64,000 nucleotides of DNA from Stakelama saccharophila (GCF_032229225.1 NZ_CP135076.1:248001-312000); one strand, 5' to 3'; shown: positions 1-8,850, counted from the stretch's first letter. Notes: generated from the sequence alone by a model not told the origin. A program made the numbers and translations.

Positions 1-40
1 CGAACGCAGGAATCCAGAGCTTCAAACGCGGCGTGCGCGG

Positions 41-70
41 CCCTGGGCTCCTGCCTTCGCAGGAGCACGG
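41..70. repeat. Small extragenic palindrome upstream of the E1-beta gene
   Basis: An 8-bp inverted repeat GCTCCTGC-CTTC-GCAGGAGC (47-66) forms a perfect stem with a four-base loop. A related palindrome (GTTCCTGC-GCAG-GCAGGAAC) lies near 45190. It belongs to the small repeat families scattered through this genome. It sits between whatever lies upstream of the window (probably the E1-alpha gene) and the E1-beta gene. Confidence 0.6.
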
Positions 71-96
71 TTGCCGGCGATAATGGGAATGTACTG

Positions 97-1167
97 GTGA
101 GCGACACACAGGAAATCGAACGCATCGCCCCCACGCCCGAACGCGAGGGCGACACCGCGCGGATGAACATGATCCAGGCGGTCAATTCGGCGATGGACGT
201 GATGATGGCGCGTGACGAAAACGTCGTCGTGATGGGCGAGGATGTCGGCTATTTCGGCGGCGTCTTCCGCGCGACGGCGGGCCTGCAGAAGAAATACGGC
301 AAGCAGCGCGTGTTCGATACGCCGATCACCGAATGCGGCATCATCGGCGTTGCCGTCGGCATGGGCGCCTATGGCCTCCGGCCCGTGCCCGAAATCCAGT
401 TCGCCGATTACATCTATCCCGCGCTCGACCAGCTCGTGTCCGAAGCGGCGCGGCTGCGCTACCGCTCGGCGGGCGAATTCACCGCGCCGATCACCGTGCG
501 CTCGCCCTTCGGCGGCGGCATCTTCGGCGGACAGACGCACTCGCAATCGCCCGAATCGATCTTCGCGCATGTGTCGGGGCTGAAGACGGTGATCCCCTCG
601 ACCCCCTATGACGCCAAGGGGCTGTTGATCGCGGCGATCGAGGACAATGACCCGGTGCTCTTCTTCGAGCCCAAGCGCATCTATAACGGCCCGTTCGACG
701 GGCACTGGGACGGGCCGTCGAAGAATTGGTCGAAACATCCCGGCGGCGAGGTGCCGACCGGATATTACCGCATCCCGCTGGGCAAGGCGAACACGGTGCG
801 CGAGGGCGGCGACGTCACCATCCTGTGCTACGGCACGATGGTCCATGTCTGCCAGAACGTGGTCAAGGAAACCGGCGTCGATGCCGAGATCATCGACCTG
901 CGCTCGATCGTGCCCGTCGATATCGCGGCGATCGAGGAATCGGTGACAAAGACCGGCCGCTGCATGATCGTGCACGAGGCGACGCGGACGATGGGCTTCG
1001 GCGCGGAACTGTCGGCGCTGGTGCAGGAGCGCTGCTTCTATCACCTCGAAGCGCCGGTGACGCGCGTCACCGGGTTCGACACGCCGTACCCTCACAGCCT
1101 CGAATGGGCCTATTTCCCCGGCCCGGTCCGCATCGGCGAGGCGCTCAAGAACATCATGAAGGATTGA
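97..1167 (+). CDS. bkdA2: 2-oxoacid (branched-chain) dehydrogenase E1 component, beta subunit
   Basis: This 356-aa protein matches the E1-beta subunits of thiamine-diphosphate 2-oxoacid dehydrogenases. They pair with E1-alpha to decarboxylate branched-chain 2-oxoacids and pass the acyl group to the lipoyl arm of E2. The pyrimidine-binding transketolase domain covers about residues 25-200, with GEDVG at 47-51, and the transketolase C-terminal domain covers about 215-345. The E2 gene follows after 8 bases, so the two form an operon. E1-alpha is presumably just outside the window. The start is GTG at 97; an internal ATG at residue 23 (163) is an alternative because family homology begins there. 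A pyruvate dehydrogenase E1-beta is less likely: that subunit in sphingomonads usually carries its own lipoyl domain, and none is present here. Confidence 0.9.
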   Translation: MSDTQEIERIAPTPEREGDTARMNMIQAVNSAMDVMMARDENVVVMGEDVGYFGGVFRATAGLQKKYGKQRVFDTPITECGIIGVAVGMGAYGLRPVPEIQFADYIYPALDQLVSEAARLRYRSAGEFTAPITVRSPFGGGIFGGQTHSQSPESIFAHVSGLKTVIPSTPYDAKGLLIAAIEDNDPVLFFEPKRIYNGPFDGHWDGPSKNWSKHPGGEVPTGYYRIPLGKANTVREGGDVTILCYGTMVHVCQNVVKETGVDAEIIDLRSIVPVDIAAIEESVTKTGRCMIVHEATRTMGFGAELSALVQERCFYHLEAPVTRVTGFDTPYPHSLEWAYFPGPVRIGEALKNIMKD

Positions 1168-1175
1168 CCTGAGAC

Positions 1176-2528
1176 ATGGCACGTTTCGAATTCCGCCTGC
1201 CCGACATCGGCGAAGGCATTTCCGAGGCCGAGGTCGTCGCATGGCATGTCAAGGTCGGTGATCGCGTGGAGGAGGATCAGCAGCTCGCCGACATGATGAC
1301 CGACAAGGCGACGGTCGAGATGGAAAGTCCGGTCGCAGGCGAGATCCTCGAACTGGCGGGCGAGGCCGGCGACATGATCCCGATCGGATCGACGCTGGTG
1401 GTGATCGAGACCGAGGGCGACGAGGCCGCGGTAGAGGAACAGGTCGCGGCCGAGACTCCGGGCAAGGAAGCCGAGGCCGAGGCGGAGGCCGCCTGCACGA
1501 CCGACGAGCAGGATGAAGCGATTCGCGAAAAGGCGAAGGAGGGGTTGTCCAAACCCTCCGTTGGCGCTGAGCCTGTCGAAGCGCTGCCTTCTTCTTCGGC
1601 GGCGGCGGACAAAAAGGAAGGGGGCTTCGACAAGCTCAGCCCGACCGGTGAAGGTGGAGCAGCCGACCGCCCCGTCCTCGCCTCGCCCGCGGTGCGCAAG
1701 CGGGCGAAGGACCTCGGCATCGACCTCGCCGATGTGCGCGGCGACGGCGAGCGGGTGCGGCACGGCGATCTCGATGCCTATCTGCGCTACGGCTCGGGCG
1801 AAGGCTATCTCGCGCCGCAGGCGAATCGCGGCTGGGCCGACGAGACGGTCAAGGTCATCGGCATGCGCAGGCGGATCGCCGAGAATATGGCGGCGTCGAA
1901 GCGCAACATCCCGCACTTCACCTATGTCGAGGAAATCGACGTCACCGAGCTGGAGGCGATGCGCGCGTCGCTCAACGCCAATCGCGGGCAGCGGCCCAAG
2001 CTCACCGTGCTGCCGTTCATCATCGTCGCGATCTGCCGCGCGCTGCCCGATTTCCCGATGATCAACGCGCGTTATGACGACGAGGGCGGCGTAGTCACGC
2101 GCTCCGGCACGGTCAATCTGGGCATGGCGACGCAGACCGATGCCGGGCTGATGGTCCCCGTCATCCGCGATGCGCAGGACAAGAATGTCTGGCAGCTCGC
2201 ATCCGAGATCAACCGCCTCGCCGAAGCCGCGCGCACCGGCAAGGCGACATCGGAGGAAATGCAGGGCGGCACGCTGACCGTCACCTCGCTCGGGCCGCTG
2301 GGTGGTGTCGCGACGACGCCGGTCATCAACCGTCCCGAGGTCGCGATCATCGGCCCCAACAGGATCGTCGAGCGGCCGGTCTTCGACGGAGACGACATCC
2401 GCCGCGCCAAGCTGATGAATCTGTCGATCAGTTGCGACCACCGCGTCGTCGACGGCTATGACGCCGCCAGCTACGTGCAGGCGGTGAAAAAGCTGCTCGA
2501 GACGCCGGTGCTGCTGTTCGCGGACTGA
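1176..2528 (+). CDS. bkdB: 2-oxoacid dehydrogenase E2, dihydrolipoyllysine acyltransferase
   Basis: The protein is 450 aa. The lipoyl domain (about 1-80) carries the lipoylation lysine Lys44 in MTDKATVEM. A low-complexity acidic linker follows, then a peripheral-subunit-binding domain (about 165-205, SPAVRKRAKDLG), then the acyltransferase catalytic domain (about 215-450) with the HRVVDG motif (His422, Asp426). It is the core of the branched-chain complex served by the E1-beta just upstream. The linker is unusual: residues about 126-158 are encoded by a copy of the dispersed TGAGCCTGTCGAAG palindromic repeat, read in frame (GAEPVEAL ... GFDKLSP). Because the linker is flexible, the insertion is probably tolerated. 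Confidence 0.93.
   Translation: MARFEFRLPDIGEGISEAEVVAWHVKVGDRVEEDQQLADMMTDKATVEMESPVAGEILELAGEAGDMIPIGSTLVVIETEGDEAAVEEQVAAETPGKEAEAEAEAACTTDEQDEAIREKAKEGLSKPSVGAEPVEALPSSSAAADKKEGGFDKLSPTGEGGAADRPVLASPAVRKRAKDLGIDLADVRGDGERVRHGDLDAYLRYGSGEGYLAPQANRGWADETVKVIGMRRRIAENMAASKRNIPHFTYVEEIDVTELEAMRASLNANRGQRPKLTVLPFIIVAICRALPDFPMINARYDDEGGVVTRSGTVNLGMATQTDAGLMVPVIRDAQDKNVWQLASEINRLAEAARTGKATSEEMQGGTLTVTSLGPLGGVATTPVINRPEVAIIGPNRIVERPVFDGDDIRRAKLMNLSISCDHRVVDGYDAASYVQAVKKLLETPVLLFAD
1553..1650 (+). repeat. In-frame copy of the GAGCCTGTCGAAG dispersed repeat inside bkdB
   Basis: Two inverted half-sites are visible, GCTGAGCCTGTCGAAG near 1567 and CTTCGACAAGCTCAG near 1625, separated by about 40 bases. 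The same paired arrangement occurs in the intergenic copies at about 2909-2998, 22216-22300 and 36080-36170. Here it is translated without a stop as part of the E2 linker. The repeat family is seen directly; the idea of insertion into an older, shorter linker is inference. Confidence 0.75.
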
Positions 2529-2532
2529 CCGG

Positions 2533-2832
2533 GTGGCGCATTTCCTCCTGATCTACGACCTGGCGCCCGATTATCTCGAGCGCCGGGCCGCGCTGCGCGA
2601 CGAGCATCTGACGCTGGCGTGGGAAGCGGCGGATCGCGGCGAGCTGGTGCTGGGCGGGGCGCTCGACGAACCGGTCGACCGGGCGGTGCTGCTGTTCCAG
2701 GGCGACGATCCGGACGTGGCCGCGCGGTTCGCCGCGGCCGATCCCTATGTGACGCAAGGGCTGGTCACGCACTGGCAGGTGCGGCGCTGGACCACGGTGA
2801 TCGGAAAGGACGCAGCCACCCCGGTTCGCTGA
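2533..2832 (+). CDS. YciI family protein
   Basis: A 99-aa protein of the YCII-related alpha/beta fold (ferredoxin-like, dimeric). The N-terminal strand AHFLLIYDL, the conserved Asp of that strand and the RAALRDEHL helix with its family histidine are recognisable. The family includes small dehalogenase- or isomerase-like enzymes, but most members have no known reaction. It begins with GTG five bases after the E2 stop, so it is probably co-transcribed. Its contribution to branched-chain catabolism is not known. Confidence 0.8.
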   Translation: MAHFLLIYDLAPDYLERRAALRDEHLTLAWEAADRGELVLGGALDEPVDRAVLLFQGDDPDVAARFAAADPYVTQGLVTHWQVRRWTTVIGKDAATPVR

Positions 2833-2908
2833 GCCGCCGACCCGGCCCATGCCGATGGGGTTCGCACGGTCGCCCGACCCCGTCCATCCGTGCCGCCCGC
2901 CCCGCCTC

Positions 2909-2998
2909 CGTTCGTGCTGAGCCTGTCGAAGCACCGTTCTCCTTCCGCCACACCGGAGAAAAGAGCAGTCCTTCGACAGGCTCAGGAAAAACGGGGGC
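2909..2998. repeat. Dispersed palindromic repeat (GAGCCTGTCGAAG type)
   Basis: Inverted half-sites CGTTCGTGCTGAGCCTGTCG (about 2910) and CTTCGACAGGCTCAG (about 2970) flank a short spacer. It lies between the convergent YciI gene and the lipoprotein gene and could act as a bidirectional stem-loop. Otherwise 2833-3019 shows nothing. Confidence 0.75.
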
Positions 2999-3019
2999 GG
3001 GTGGCCACGCCCCGGCGCC

Positions 3020-3883
3020 TCAATTCCCGGTGCCGGGAAAGGACGGGCGATATTTGTCGGCGACATAGGGGATCATCGCCTTCGGGATCATCAGGTCCAG
3101 CGTATAGTCGCCCTCCGCATACGGCCCCGCAATATAGGGCGGCACGATGAAGGTGATCCGTCCGAACTTGCCGCCGACCGGGTGCGTGAAAGCGACCGGG
3201 ATCTTCTCGTCGAATTCCGGGCAGGCGGTGAAGCTCTCCATGGTGTCGTCGGTGCTCTTCTTCAGTTCGGCGAGCGAGATACCGCGCTTGTCGGCACGCG
3301 CCTTGTCCAGCTTGGCGCAGAAATCGTCCCGCACCGTGGCAAGCGCCGCGGCACGGTCGGTGAACAGGGCATCGAACGGGATTTCGCGCGCCGCGGCCTT
3401 GTCCCAATAAAGGACCCGGTGGATCGGCATGCCATGGGCGCCGCCGCGATAGTCGTAGCCCTCGGCCGTGAGCACCAGCAATTGCGGCGTGTCGGCCGCG
3501 ACCGACCAGTCGACGGTCAGTTCAAAGGCACGGGCCGGTGCGTCCACCGGCAACGATTCGGCCATTTCGGCGTGCTCGGTCAACGCATCGCGCTTCGCCG
3601 TTTCGGCACGGGTCTTCAGCATGTCGGCAAGGCCGGGGATCGCCGCCGCTTCCGCCGGGATGCGATAGGAGAATTCGAGCGCGTCGCTCTTTTCCTTCAG
3701 GTCGATCGCCTCGGTCCGCTCGGGCTGCGGCGAGACCGGCGATGCCTGATTGCCGGTCGGCGCCACATGACCGGCGACGGTGGCGTTTTCGCCGGCCGGA
3801 TCGGATTCACCATCGGTTCCGCCATTGCATGCGGCGAGGCCGAAGCCGGCAAGGAGGACGAGGGTCGGTGCAAATCGGGTCAT
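3020..3883 (-). CDS. Lipoprotein with a DUF4163/DUF3298 (RsiV/PdaC-like) domain
   Basis: This 287-aa protein starts with a lipoprotein signal peptide; the lipobox LAAC places the modified cysteine at residue 19. A low-complexity stretch follows to about residue 60. The rest resembles the DUF4163 plus DUF3298 pair: strands around EFSYRIPAEAAAIP, then YDYRGGAHG, a motif typical of DUF3298, and a C-terminal segment ending near GPYAEGDYTLDLMIP. Such domains occur in periplasmic proteins such as RsiV and PdaC, where they bind or modify cell-wall ligands. The specific role here is unknown. It is transcribed away from the small membrane-protein gene by 36 bases on the same strand. Confidence 0.75.
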   Translation of the reverse strand: MTRFAPTLVLLAGFGLAACNGGTDGESDPAGENATVAGHVAPTGNQASPVSPQPERTEAIDLKEKSDALEFSYRIPAEAAAIPGLADMLKTRAETAKRDALTEHAEMAESLPVDAPARAFELTVDWSVAADTPQLLVLTAEGYDYRGGAHGMPIHRVLYWDKAAAREIPFDALFTDRAAALATVRDDFCAKLDKARADKRGISLAELKKSTDDTMESFTACPEFDEKIPVAFTHPVGGKFGRITFIVPPYIAGPYAEGDYTLDLMIPKAMIPYVADKYRPSFPGTGN

Positions 3884-3919
3884 AGGAGGATCAATGTTCG
3901 ATGCCGGCCCCGGTTCCGC

Positions 3920-4372
3920 TCAGGCAACCGCGAGCGCATGCAGGTCCGGCCCGTCTTGGTCGTTCGCCGCCGGGCGCCGCGCGGTCGTGCGCTGCACCGT
4001 CTTGCGCGTACGCGCCGCGCGCGGGCGGATGGTGCGGCCGACGATGCGTCGCGTCCGGGCGCCCGTCGTCGCGATCGCCGATTTCGCGCGGATCGCCGTC
4101 GCCACGGTCCAGCCGGCGATTATCAGGTCGATATAGGCGGAGATGTCCCAGGCGAAGATCACGGCCATATCGGCCGACCCCATCATCAGCACCGCCTCGC
4201 CGGCAAGCGACAGCGCCAGCAAGAGGATCAGAAAGATAAAATGCCTCCGTTCGATCCCGCCCAGCAGGCTGGCGGGCGCGGCGACCGTCCAGCGGTGCAG
4301 GACCTGCCCCGCCACGCTGTCGGGAAAGCGCCACAGGATCGCCATCGCGACGAGCAGCGTGCATTCGATCAT
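3920..4372 (-). CDS. Small membrane protein with basic C-terminal tail, function unknown
   Basis: A 150-aa protein. A hydrophobic N-terminus (about 1-15) is followed by a strong membrane segment (about 44-62, FIFLILLLALSLAGEAVL) and another (about 72-90). The C-terminal 50 residues are rich in Arg, Lys and Thr and are probably cytoplasmic. A good Shine-Dalgarno (AGGAGGGGG, 6 bases before ATG) supports the start. I do not recognise a family. A reading frame on the opposite strand also has a Shine-Dalgarno but no sensible protein character. Confidence 0.6.
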   Translation of the reverse strand: MIECTLLVAMAILWRFPDSVAGQVLHRWTVAAPASLLGGIERRHFIFLILLLALSLAGEAVLMMGSADMAVIFAWDISAYIDLIIAGWTVATAIRAKSAIATTGARTRRIVGRTIRPRAARTRKTVQRTTARRPAANDQDGPDLHALAVA

Positions 4373-4429
4373 GGCCGTCCCCCTCCTGCTTTGCAGGCCA
4401 GTCTAGGGTCGCAGGCGGCGGAGTGCAAA

Positions 4430-5218
4430 TCAGGGCAGGCGCGTGCGTTGCAGCGAGGCGACCAGCCGGCGGACCGCGAACCGCGGCGCAAGACGCGCAG
4501 ACGCCGCCATGATCCGGTTGCGCAGGCCCGAAATCCGCACCGCCTCGTTCGCCGCCAGCGCCTTCAGCCCGTCGCGCGCCACGGCTCGCGGATCGGCGGC
4601 GAAGTGTTTGAACGGAGCGCTGTCGCCCATGCCGGCCACAGCGGCGAAGTCGGTGCGCGTCGGCCCCGGACAGAGCGCGCTGACATGGACGCCGTGCTGC
4701 TTCACCTCCTCGTGCAGGCCTTCGGAGAAGTGGAGCACGAACGCCTTGCTGGCGTAATAGGCGCTCATCCACGGGCCGGGCTGGAACGCGGCGGTCGAGG
4801 CCAGGTTCAGGATCGCGCCGGCGCGCATCCGGATCATGCCCGGCAGCACCGCGTGGCACAGTTCGACGAGCGCGCGGCAGTTGCAATCGACCATGCGCGC
4901 GAGCATCGCCCGGTCCTGCTCGGCGAACGCGCCGCTCGCGCCGAAACCGGCATTGTTGATCAGGATATCGACGGCGAGGCCGCGCCGGTCGATCCCGGCC
5001 ATCAGCATGTCGACCGCCCCCGCCTCCGCCAGATCGGCGGCGATAGCGGTCGCGGCGATGCCGTGCCGCGCGCGCAGGTCGGCGGCGAGCGCCTCCAGCC
5101 GGTCACCGCGCCGCGCGGTCAGGATCAGGTCATGGCCACCCGCCGCCAGCGCACGGGCGAAATGCACGCCCAGCCCGGCCGATGCGCCGGTGACGAGCGC
5201 GGTTCCGCTCAGCTTCAT
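4430..5218 (-). CDS. SDR family NAD(P)-dependent oxidoreductase
   Basis: A 262-aa classical short-chain dehydrogenase/reductase. The cofactor motif TGASAGLG is at 10-17, NNAG at 88-91, the catalytic Ser141 is in LNLAST, and Tyr154/Lys158 form the YxxxK motif. The substrate cannot be told. It lies next to a thiolase and an enoyl-CoA hydratase on the same strand, so lipid or acyl-CoA metabolism is a reasonable guess; the 43-base gap to the thiolase suggests co-transcription. Confidence 0.88.
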   Translation of the reverse strand: MKLSGTALVTGASAGLGVHFARALAAGGHDLILTARRGDRLEALAADLRARHGIAATAIAADLAEAGAVDMLMAGIDRRGLAVDILINNAGFGASGAFAEQDRAMLARMVDCNCRALVELCHAVLPGMIRMRAGAILNLASTAAFQPGPWMSAYYASKAFVLHFSEGLHEEVKQHGVHVSALCPGPTRTDFAAVAGMGDSAPFKHFAADPRAVARDGLKALAANEAVRISGLRNRIMAASARLAPRFAVRRLVASLQRTRLP

Positions 5219-5261
5219 CCACGACTCCTGCGCAAGCAGACGATGCCGCAGCCTAGGCGTG

Positions 5262-6458
5262 TCAGACGATCTCGAACAGCCCGGCCGCCCCCATGCCGCC
5301 CGCGGTGCACATCGACACCACCGCCCAGCGCACGCCGCGCTTGCGCGCCGCGATCAGCGCGTGGCCGACCAGTCGCGCGCCGGTCATGCCGAAGGGATGG
5401 CCGATCGCGATCGCGCCACCGTCGACGTTGAGCCTTTCCGGGTCGATGCCGAGTACGTCGCGGCAATAGAGGCACTGGCTGGCGAACGCCTCGTTGATCT
5501 CCCACAGGCCGATATCCGCGACCGAAAGCCCGGCGCGGCCCAGCAGCTTCGGCACGGCGAAGACCGGGCCGATGCCCATCTGGTCGGGGGCGCATCCGGC
5601 CACCTGGAAGCCGCGATAGATGCCCAATATCTCCCGCCCTTCCGCCTCCGCGGCCTTGCGGTCCATGACGATCTGCGCCGCGGCGCCGTCGGAAAGCTGG
5701 CTGGCGTTGCCGGCGGTGACGTTCCTGCCTCGTTCGATGACCTCGCCGTCCTTCCAGACGGGCTTCAGGCCGGAAAGCACCGCCGCGGTCGTCCCCGGAC
5801 GGATGCCCTCGTCCTGCGTCACGGTCACCGTTTCGGTGCCGGTGCGGTTGCCCTGCCTGTCGACCACCGCCTTGTCGACGGTAATCGGGACGATCTCCTC
5901 GGCGAAAGCGCCTTCTTCCAGGCCCGCGGCCGCGCGCTGCTGGCTGATCGCGGCGAATTCGTCCTGGGCTTCGCGGCTGATGCCATAGCGTTCGGCCACG
6001 ATCTCGGCGGTCTCGATCATCGCCATATAGGCGTGCGGTTCCCGCTCCAGCACCGATCGGTTGCGCCGGCGCGGCGCATCGCTGGTGACGGTGTGGCTGA
6101 TCGATTCCATTCCCCCCGACAGCGCCACGTCGATCTCGTCGCACATGATCGACCGGGCGGCGAGCGCGAGCGTGGTGAGCCCGGAGCCGCATTTGCGGTC
6201 CAGCGTGAAGGCGGGGATCGTCTCGGGCAGGCCGGCGGCGAAGATCGCCATGCGGCCGGCATTGCCGCCGGTCGTGCCCCATTGGTTGCCCACGCCCCAG
6301 AACACGTCGTCGATTCGCGCCGGATCGATGCCCGCCCGCGCGATCGCCGCGTTCATCACGTGCGCGGCGAGCACCGGCGCCTCGGTCTCGTTGAAACAGC
6401 CGCGATAGGCCTTGCCGATGCCGGTGCGGGCGGTGGATACGATGGCGGCTTCGCGCAT
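5262..6458 (-). CDS. Acetyl-CoA C-acyltransferase (thiolase)
   Basis: A 398-aa thiolase, the usual length. The nucleophilic cysteine is Cys90 in [10 protein letters not shown], the GHPFG motif supplies His near 354, and the second active-site cysteine is in [10 protein letters not shown] near 384. It would cleave 3-ketoacyl-CoA with CoA in beta-oxidation (FadA-like), or run in the condensing direction. An enoyl-CoA hydratase lies upstream on the same strand and an SDR downstream. No 3-hydroxyacyl-CoA dehydrogenase fusion is nearby, so the precise pathway is open. Confidence 0.92.
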   Translation of the reverse strand: MREAAIVSTARTGIGKAYRGCFNETEAPVLAAHVMNAAIARAGIDPARIDDVFWGVGNQWGTTGGNAGRMAIFAAGLPETIPAFTLDRKCGSGLTTLALAARSIMCDEIDVALSGGMESISHTVTSDAPRRRNRSVLEREPHAYMAMIETAEIVAERYGISREAQDEFAAISQQRAAAGLEEGAFAEEIVPITVDKAVVDRQGNRTGTETVTVTQDEGIRPGTTAAVLSGLKPVWKDGEVIERGRNVTAGNASQLSDGAAAQIVMDRKAAEAEGREILGIYRGFQVAGCAPDQMGIGPVFAVPKLLGRAGLSVADIGLWEINEAFASQCLYCRDVLGIDPERLNVDGGAIAIGHPFGMTGARLVGHALIAARKRGVRWAVVSMCTAGGMGAAGLFEIV

Positions 6459-6530
6459 GGCGACCCTCTCGAAGATTTAGAATATCGGGTATGGCCGTGA
6501 TGGACCGCCCGGCCGCGCTTGGCAAGCGGC

Positions 6531-7316
6531 TCAGTCGGCGAAATCGGGCCGGCGCCGCTCCGTGTTGGCGCGCACCGCCTCGATCTGATTGGGCGAGCGC
6601 AGGAGCTTTGCCTGTTCCCCGCTTTCGGCCGCCAGGATCGCCGCCGCATCCGCATCGGCCGCCAGGGTGGCGAGCCGTTTCGCCGCGCGGATCGCGTGCG
6701 GGTTGCGAGCGGCGATTTCCTTCGCCAGCGCCATCGCCGCGTTGCGGGGATCGTCCACGACATGGCTGACGAAGCCGAAATCGAGCGCCTCGACGCTGTC
6801 GAATTCGCGCGCGGTATAGATCAGCTCGCGCAGATGATCGTCGCGCACCAGCCCGCGCCACAGCGCGAAGCCCGCCATGTCGGGAACGATGCCCCATTTC
6901 ATCTCCATCGCCGACAGCCGCATCTCCGGCGCTGCAAACCGCACGTCGGCGCCCGACATGATCTGCAGCCCGCCGCCGAATGCGATCCCGTGCACCGCCG
7001 CGATCACCGGCACCGGCAGCGTGCGCCAGCCCCAGGCGACCTGCTGCGCCCGGTTGGCCAGGCCGTGCGCGCGCTCCAGCAGGTCGGCGTCCGACCCGCC
7101 CGACGCCATGACCGTCACGTCGAGCCCGGCGCAGAAGGCCCGCCCCTCGCCCGACAGCACCACCGCGCGCAGCCCCGCCCGCTTCGACAGCGCATCGATG
7201 GCGCCGGCGATGGCGTCGAACATCGCGGGGTCGAGCGCGTTGCGCTTGTCGGGCCGCGCCAGCCGCACCTCGGCCACATGGCCGTCCATGTCGATCGTAA
7301 CCCGCCGTCCGGTCAT
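6531..7316 (-). CDS. Crotonase / enoyl-CoA hydratase family protein
   Basis: A 261-aa crotonase-fold protein. The oxyanion-hole segments are FCAGLD (about 62-67) and GIAFGGGLQI (about 110-119). The usual catalytic glutamate region reads MEMKWGIVPD, so the second canonical Glu position appears to be Asp; the activity may be isomerase or hydratase on a non-standard substrate. It is transcribed with the downstream thiolase across a 72-base gap and follows the regulator gene of the peptide operon by 26 bases. Confidence 0.87.
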   Translation of the reverse strand: MTGRRVTIDMDGHVAEVRLARPDKRNALDPAMFDAIAGAIDALSKRAGLRAVVLSGEGRAFCAGLDVTVMASGGSDADLLERAHGLANRAQQVAWGWRTLPVPVIAAVHGIAFGGGLQIMSGADVRFAAPEMRLSAMEMKWGIVPDMAGFALWRGLVRDDHLRELIYTAREFDSVEALDFGFVSHVVDDPRNAAMALAKEIAARNPHAIRAAKRLATLAADADAAAILAAESGEQAKLLRSPNQIEAVRANTERRRPDFAD

Positions 7317-7342
7317 GCTCGCGCCCCCGTGCTACGTCGCCC

Positions 7343-8005
7343 TTATGCCGCGTCCGGCGCGCCGAGGCGATAGCCTTTGCCTTTCACGGTATGGAGCAGC
7401 GGCGTCGCGAAGCCGCGATCCAGCTTGGCGCGGAGACGCGACATGTGCACCTGCACGACATTGGTGCCCGGATCGAACCCCAGCCCCCAGACATCGCGCA
7501 GCAGCGCCCGCCGGCTGACGCACCCGCCGGCCTGTCGCGCCAGATGCAGGAGCAGCGCCCGTTCGCGCGGCAGCAGCGGCAGGTCGCGGCCGGCGCGCAT
7601 GACGCGGCCGGCATCGCCTTCGATCACCAGGTCGCCGATGCACAGCGTCGGTGGCCGATTGCGCAGCAGCGCGGCCAGACGTGCGGCGATCAGGGCCGGA
7701 CCTGCCGCTTCGCACGCGGCGTCGTCCGCGCCGGCGTCGAGCGCAGCCGCGATTGCGGATTCCTCGGCCAGGCGGGTCAGGGTCATGGCCGGCCCCTGCC
7801 ACCCGCCGGCCCGGACGCGGCGGAGGCGATGCGATACCGGCTCGCGGCGATCGTCCCAGCGCAGAAGGAGCGCGGCAGCGGTGCCCGGCCGGCCATGCCA
7901 TGATACGATCTCGAGCGAACGACTGCGCGCCGCGGCGGCCAGTCCCGGCATCTCCACCTCGCTCACGATCCGAGCCTCCATCGCGCCCATAGTACCGCAA
8001 GCCAC
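7343..8005 (-). CDS. OmpR-type winged-helix DNA-binding protein with degenerate N-terminal domain
   Basis: A 220-aa protein whose C-terminal 95 residues are a clear OmpR/PhoB winged helix: LLPRERALLLHLARQAG, then VSRRALLRDVWG, then VVQVHMSRLRAKLDRG and the wing HTVKGKGYRL. The N-terminal 115 residues are receiver-like in length but lack the acidic pocket and phospho-acceptor Asp of true receivers, so control is probably not by phosphorylation. GTG at 8005 is only 2 bases from the stop of the preceding gene; an ATG four codons in (7981) is an alternative. It is the last gene of the peptide operon and the likely ligand for the palindrome at 10090-10106 (inference). Confidence 0.75.
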   Translation of the reverse strand: MACGTMGAMEARIVSEVEMPGLAAAARSRSLEIVSWHGRPGTAAALLLRWDDRREPVSHRLRRVRAGGWQGPAMTLTRLAEESAIAAALDAGADDAACEAAGPALIAARLAALLRNRPPTLCIGDLVIEGDAGRVMRAGRDLPLLPRERALLLHLARQAGGCVSRRALLRDVWGLGFDPGTNVVQVHMSRLRAKLDRGFATPLLHTVKGKGYRLGAPDAA

Positions 8006-8007
8006 GC

Positions 8008-8850
8008 CTATCGCGGCTGTAATCGCATCCGGTCCGGTGCCGATTCGGCAAGTCGGGCGCGCGCCCGTCGCGCCACCGCCGGTCGCGCCGACGCCGCCGC
8101 CCGGTCATAGATCGCCAGGGCCGCATCGGGATCGGCCGATGCCGATGCGAGCGCTTCGAACGCGGTCCATCGCATCCGGTCGCAGGGATGTTCCGCGGCG
8201 AACCGCTCGGCCAGGTCGCGGCCGTTTCCGCCCAGTTGCGCGGCCAGTGTCACCAGCGGCTCGGCCGGAGCCGTCGTCATCGCCTCGGCGATGCAATTGC
8301 GGCGGATGTCGAAGCGATACTGGTCCAGCCAGGGCTGTTCGGGGTCCACGCCCAGGATGTTGAGCGACACGGAGAACCGATCGGGCGGAAGCTGGACATG
8401 CACGTCGCGCCGCATGCGATAGAGCATGACCGTGCCGGGGGACAGGCATGCCCGCCCGGTGAAGCGCAACCGCGCCGGATCGCCGGGCAGGCCGCCGATC
8501 GCGTCGCCGTCCACCTCGTAATAATCGCTCCAATAGCCGGGGCCGTGATAGCCCACGGTCAGGAACGGGAAATTATGGTCGTGCGGCAGGTCGTAGAAAA
8601 AGGTCGCAGGGCCGCTATGGCGCGTGACCGCATCCTCGCGCGCCGGCCAGAAATTGGCGCGCAGCACGAACCGGCCGTCGGGCGGGCGGAGCAGCAGCAG
8701 CTGCGGGCCATATCCGCCGCGCGCCGGCCGCGCCGTCCATTGCCGCTTCAGTTCGGCGACGGCCAGTTCCGCCAGAAAGTCCCGGTTGCGCGACAGCCGT
8801 GCGAGCGCGGGGCCGAGCGCGGCGAAGGCGTCCTCGTCCCGCACGTCCAC
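8008..8850 (-). CDS. Cupin-like putative oxygenase with C-terminal HEAT-like module, peptide operon
   Basis: A 280-aa protein of no family I can name. The central part (about 80-170) looks like a cupin or 2-oxoglutarate-type double-stranded beta-helix: HDHNFPFLTVGYHGPGYW offers an HxH pair, and DVHVQLPPDRFSVSLNIL offers a distal His. The C-terminal 80 residues are alpha-helical and share a pattern (HPCDRMRWTAFEAL ... ARPAVARRARARL) with the C-terminus of the neighbouring 319-aa protein. Sitting between a peptide gene and a regulator gene, it is a candidate peptide-modifying enzyme (inference). The start is GTG; no in-frame ATG lies nearby. Confidence 0.6.
   Translation of the reverse strand: MDVRDEDAFAALGPALARLSRNRDFLAELAVAELKRQWTARPARGGYGPQLLLLRPPDGRFVLRANFWPAREDAVTRHSGPATFFYDLPHDHNFPFLTVGYHGPGYWSDYYEVDGDAIGGLPGDPARLRFTGRACLSPGTVMLYRMRRDVHVQLPPDRFSVSLNILGVDPEQPWLDQYRFDIRRNCIAEAMTTAPAEPLVTLAAQLGGNGRDLAERFAAEHPCDRMRWTAFEALASASADPDAALAIYDRAAASARPAVARRARARLAESAPDRMRLQPR

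Noticed and set aside
3894..4136. Plus-strand ORF with AGGAGG before an ATG at about 3898
   Set aside because: The Shine-Dalgarno-like site is good, but the product is Arg/Val/Ala-rich with no fold signal and lies opposite a minus-strand membrane-protein gene that has both membrane helices and its own Shine-Dalgarno.
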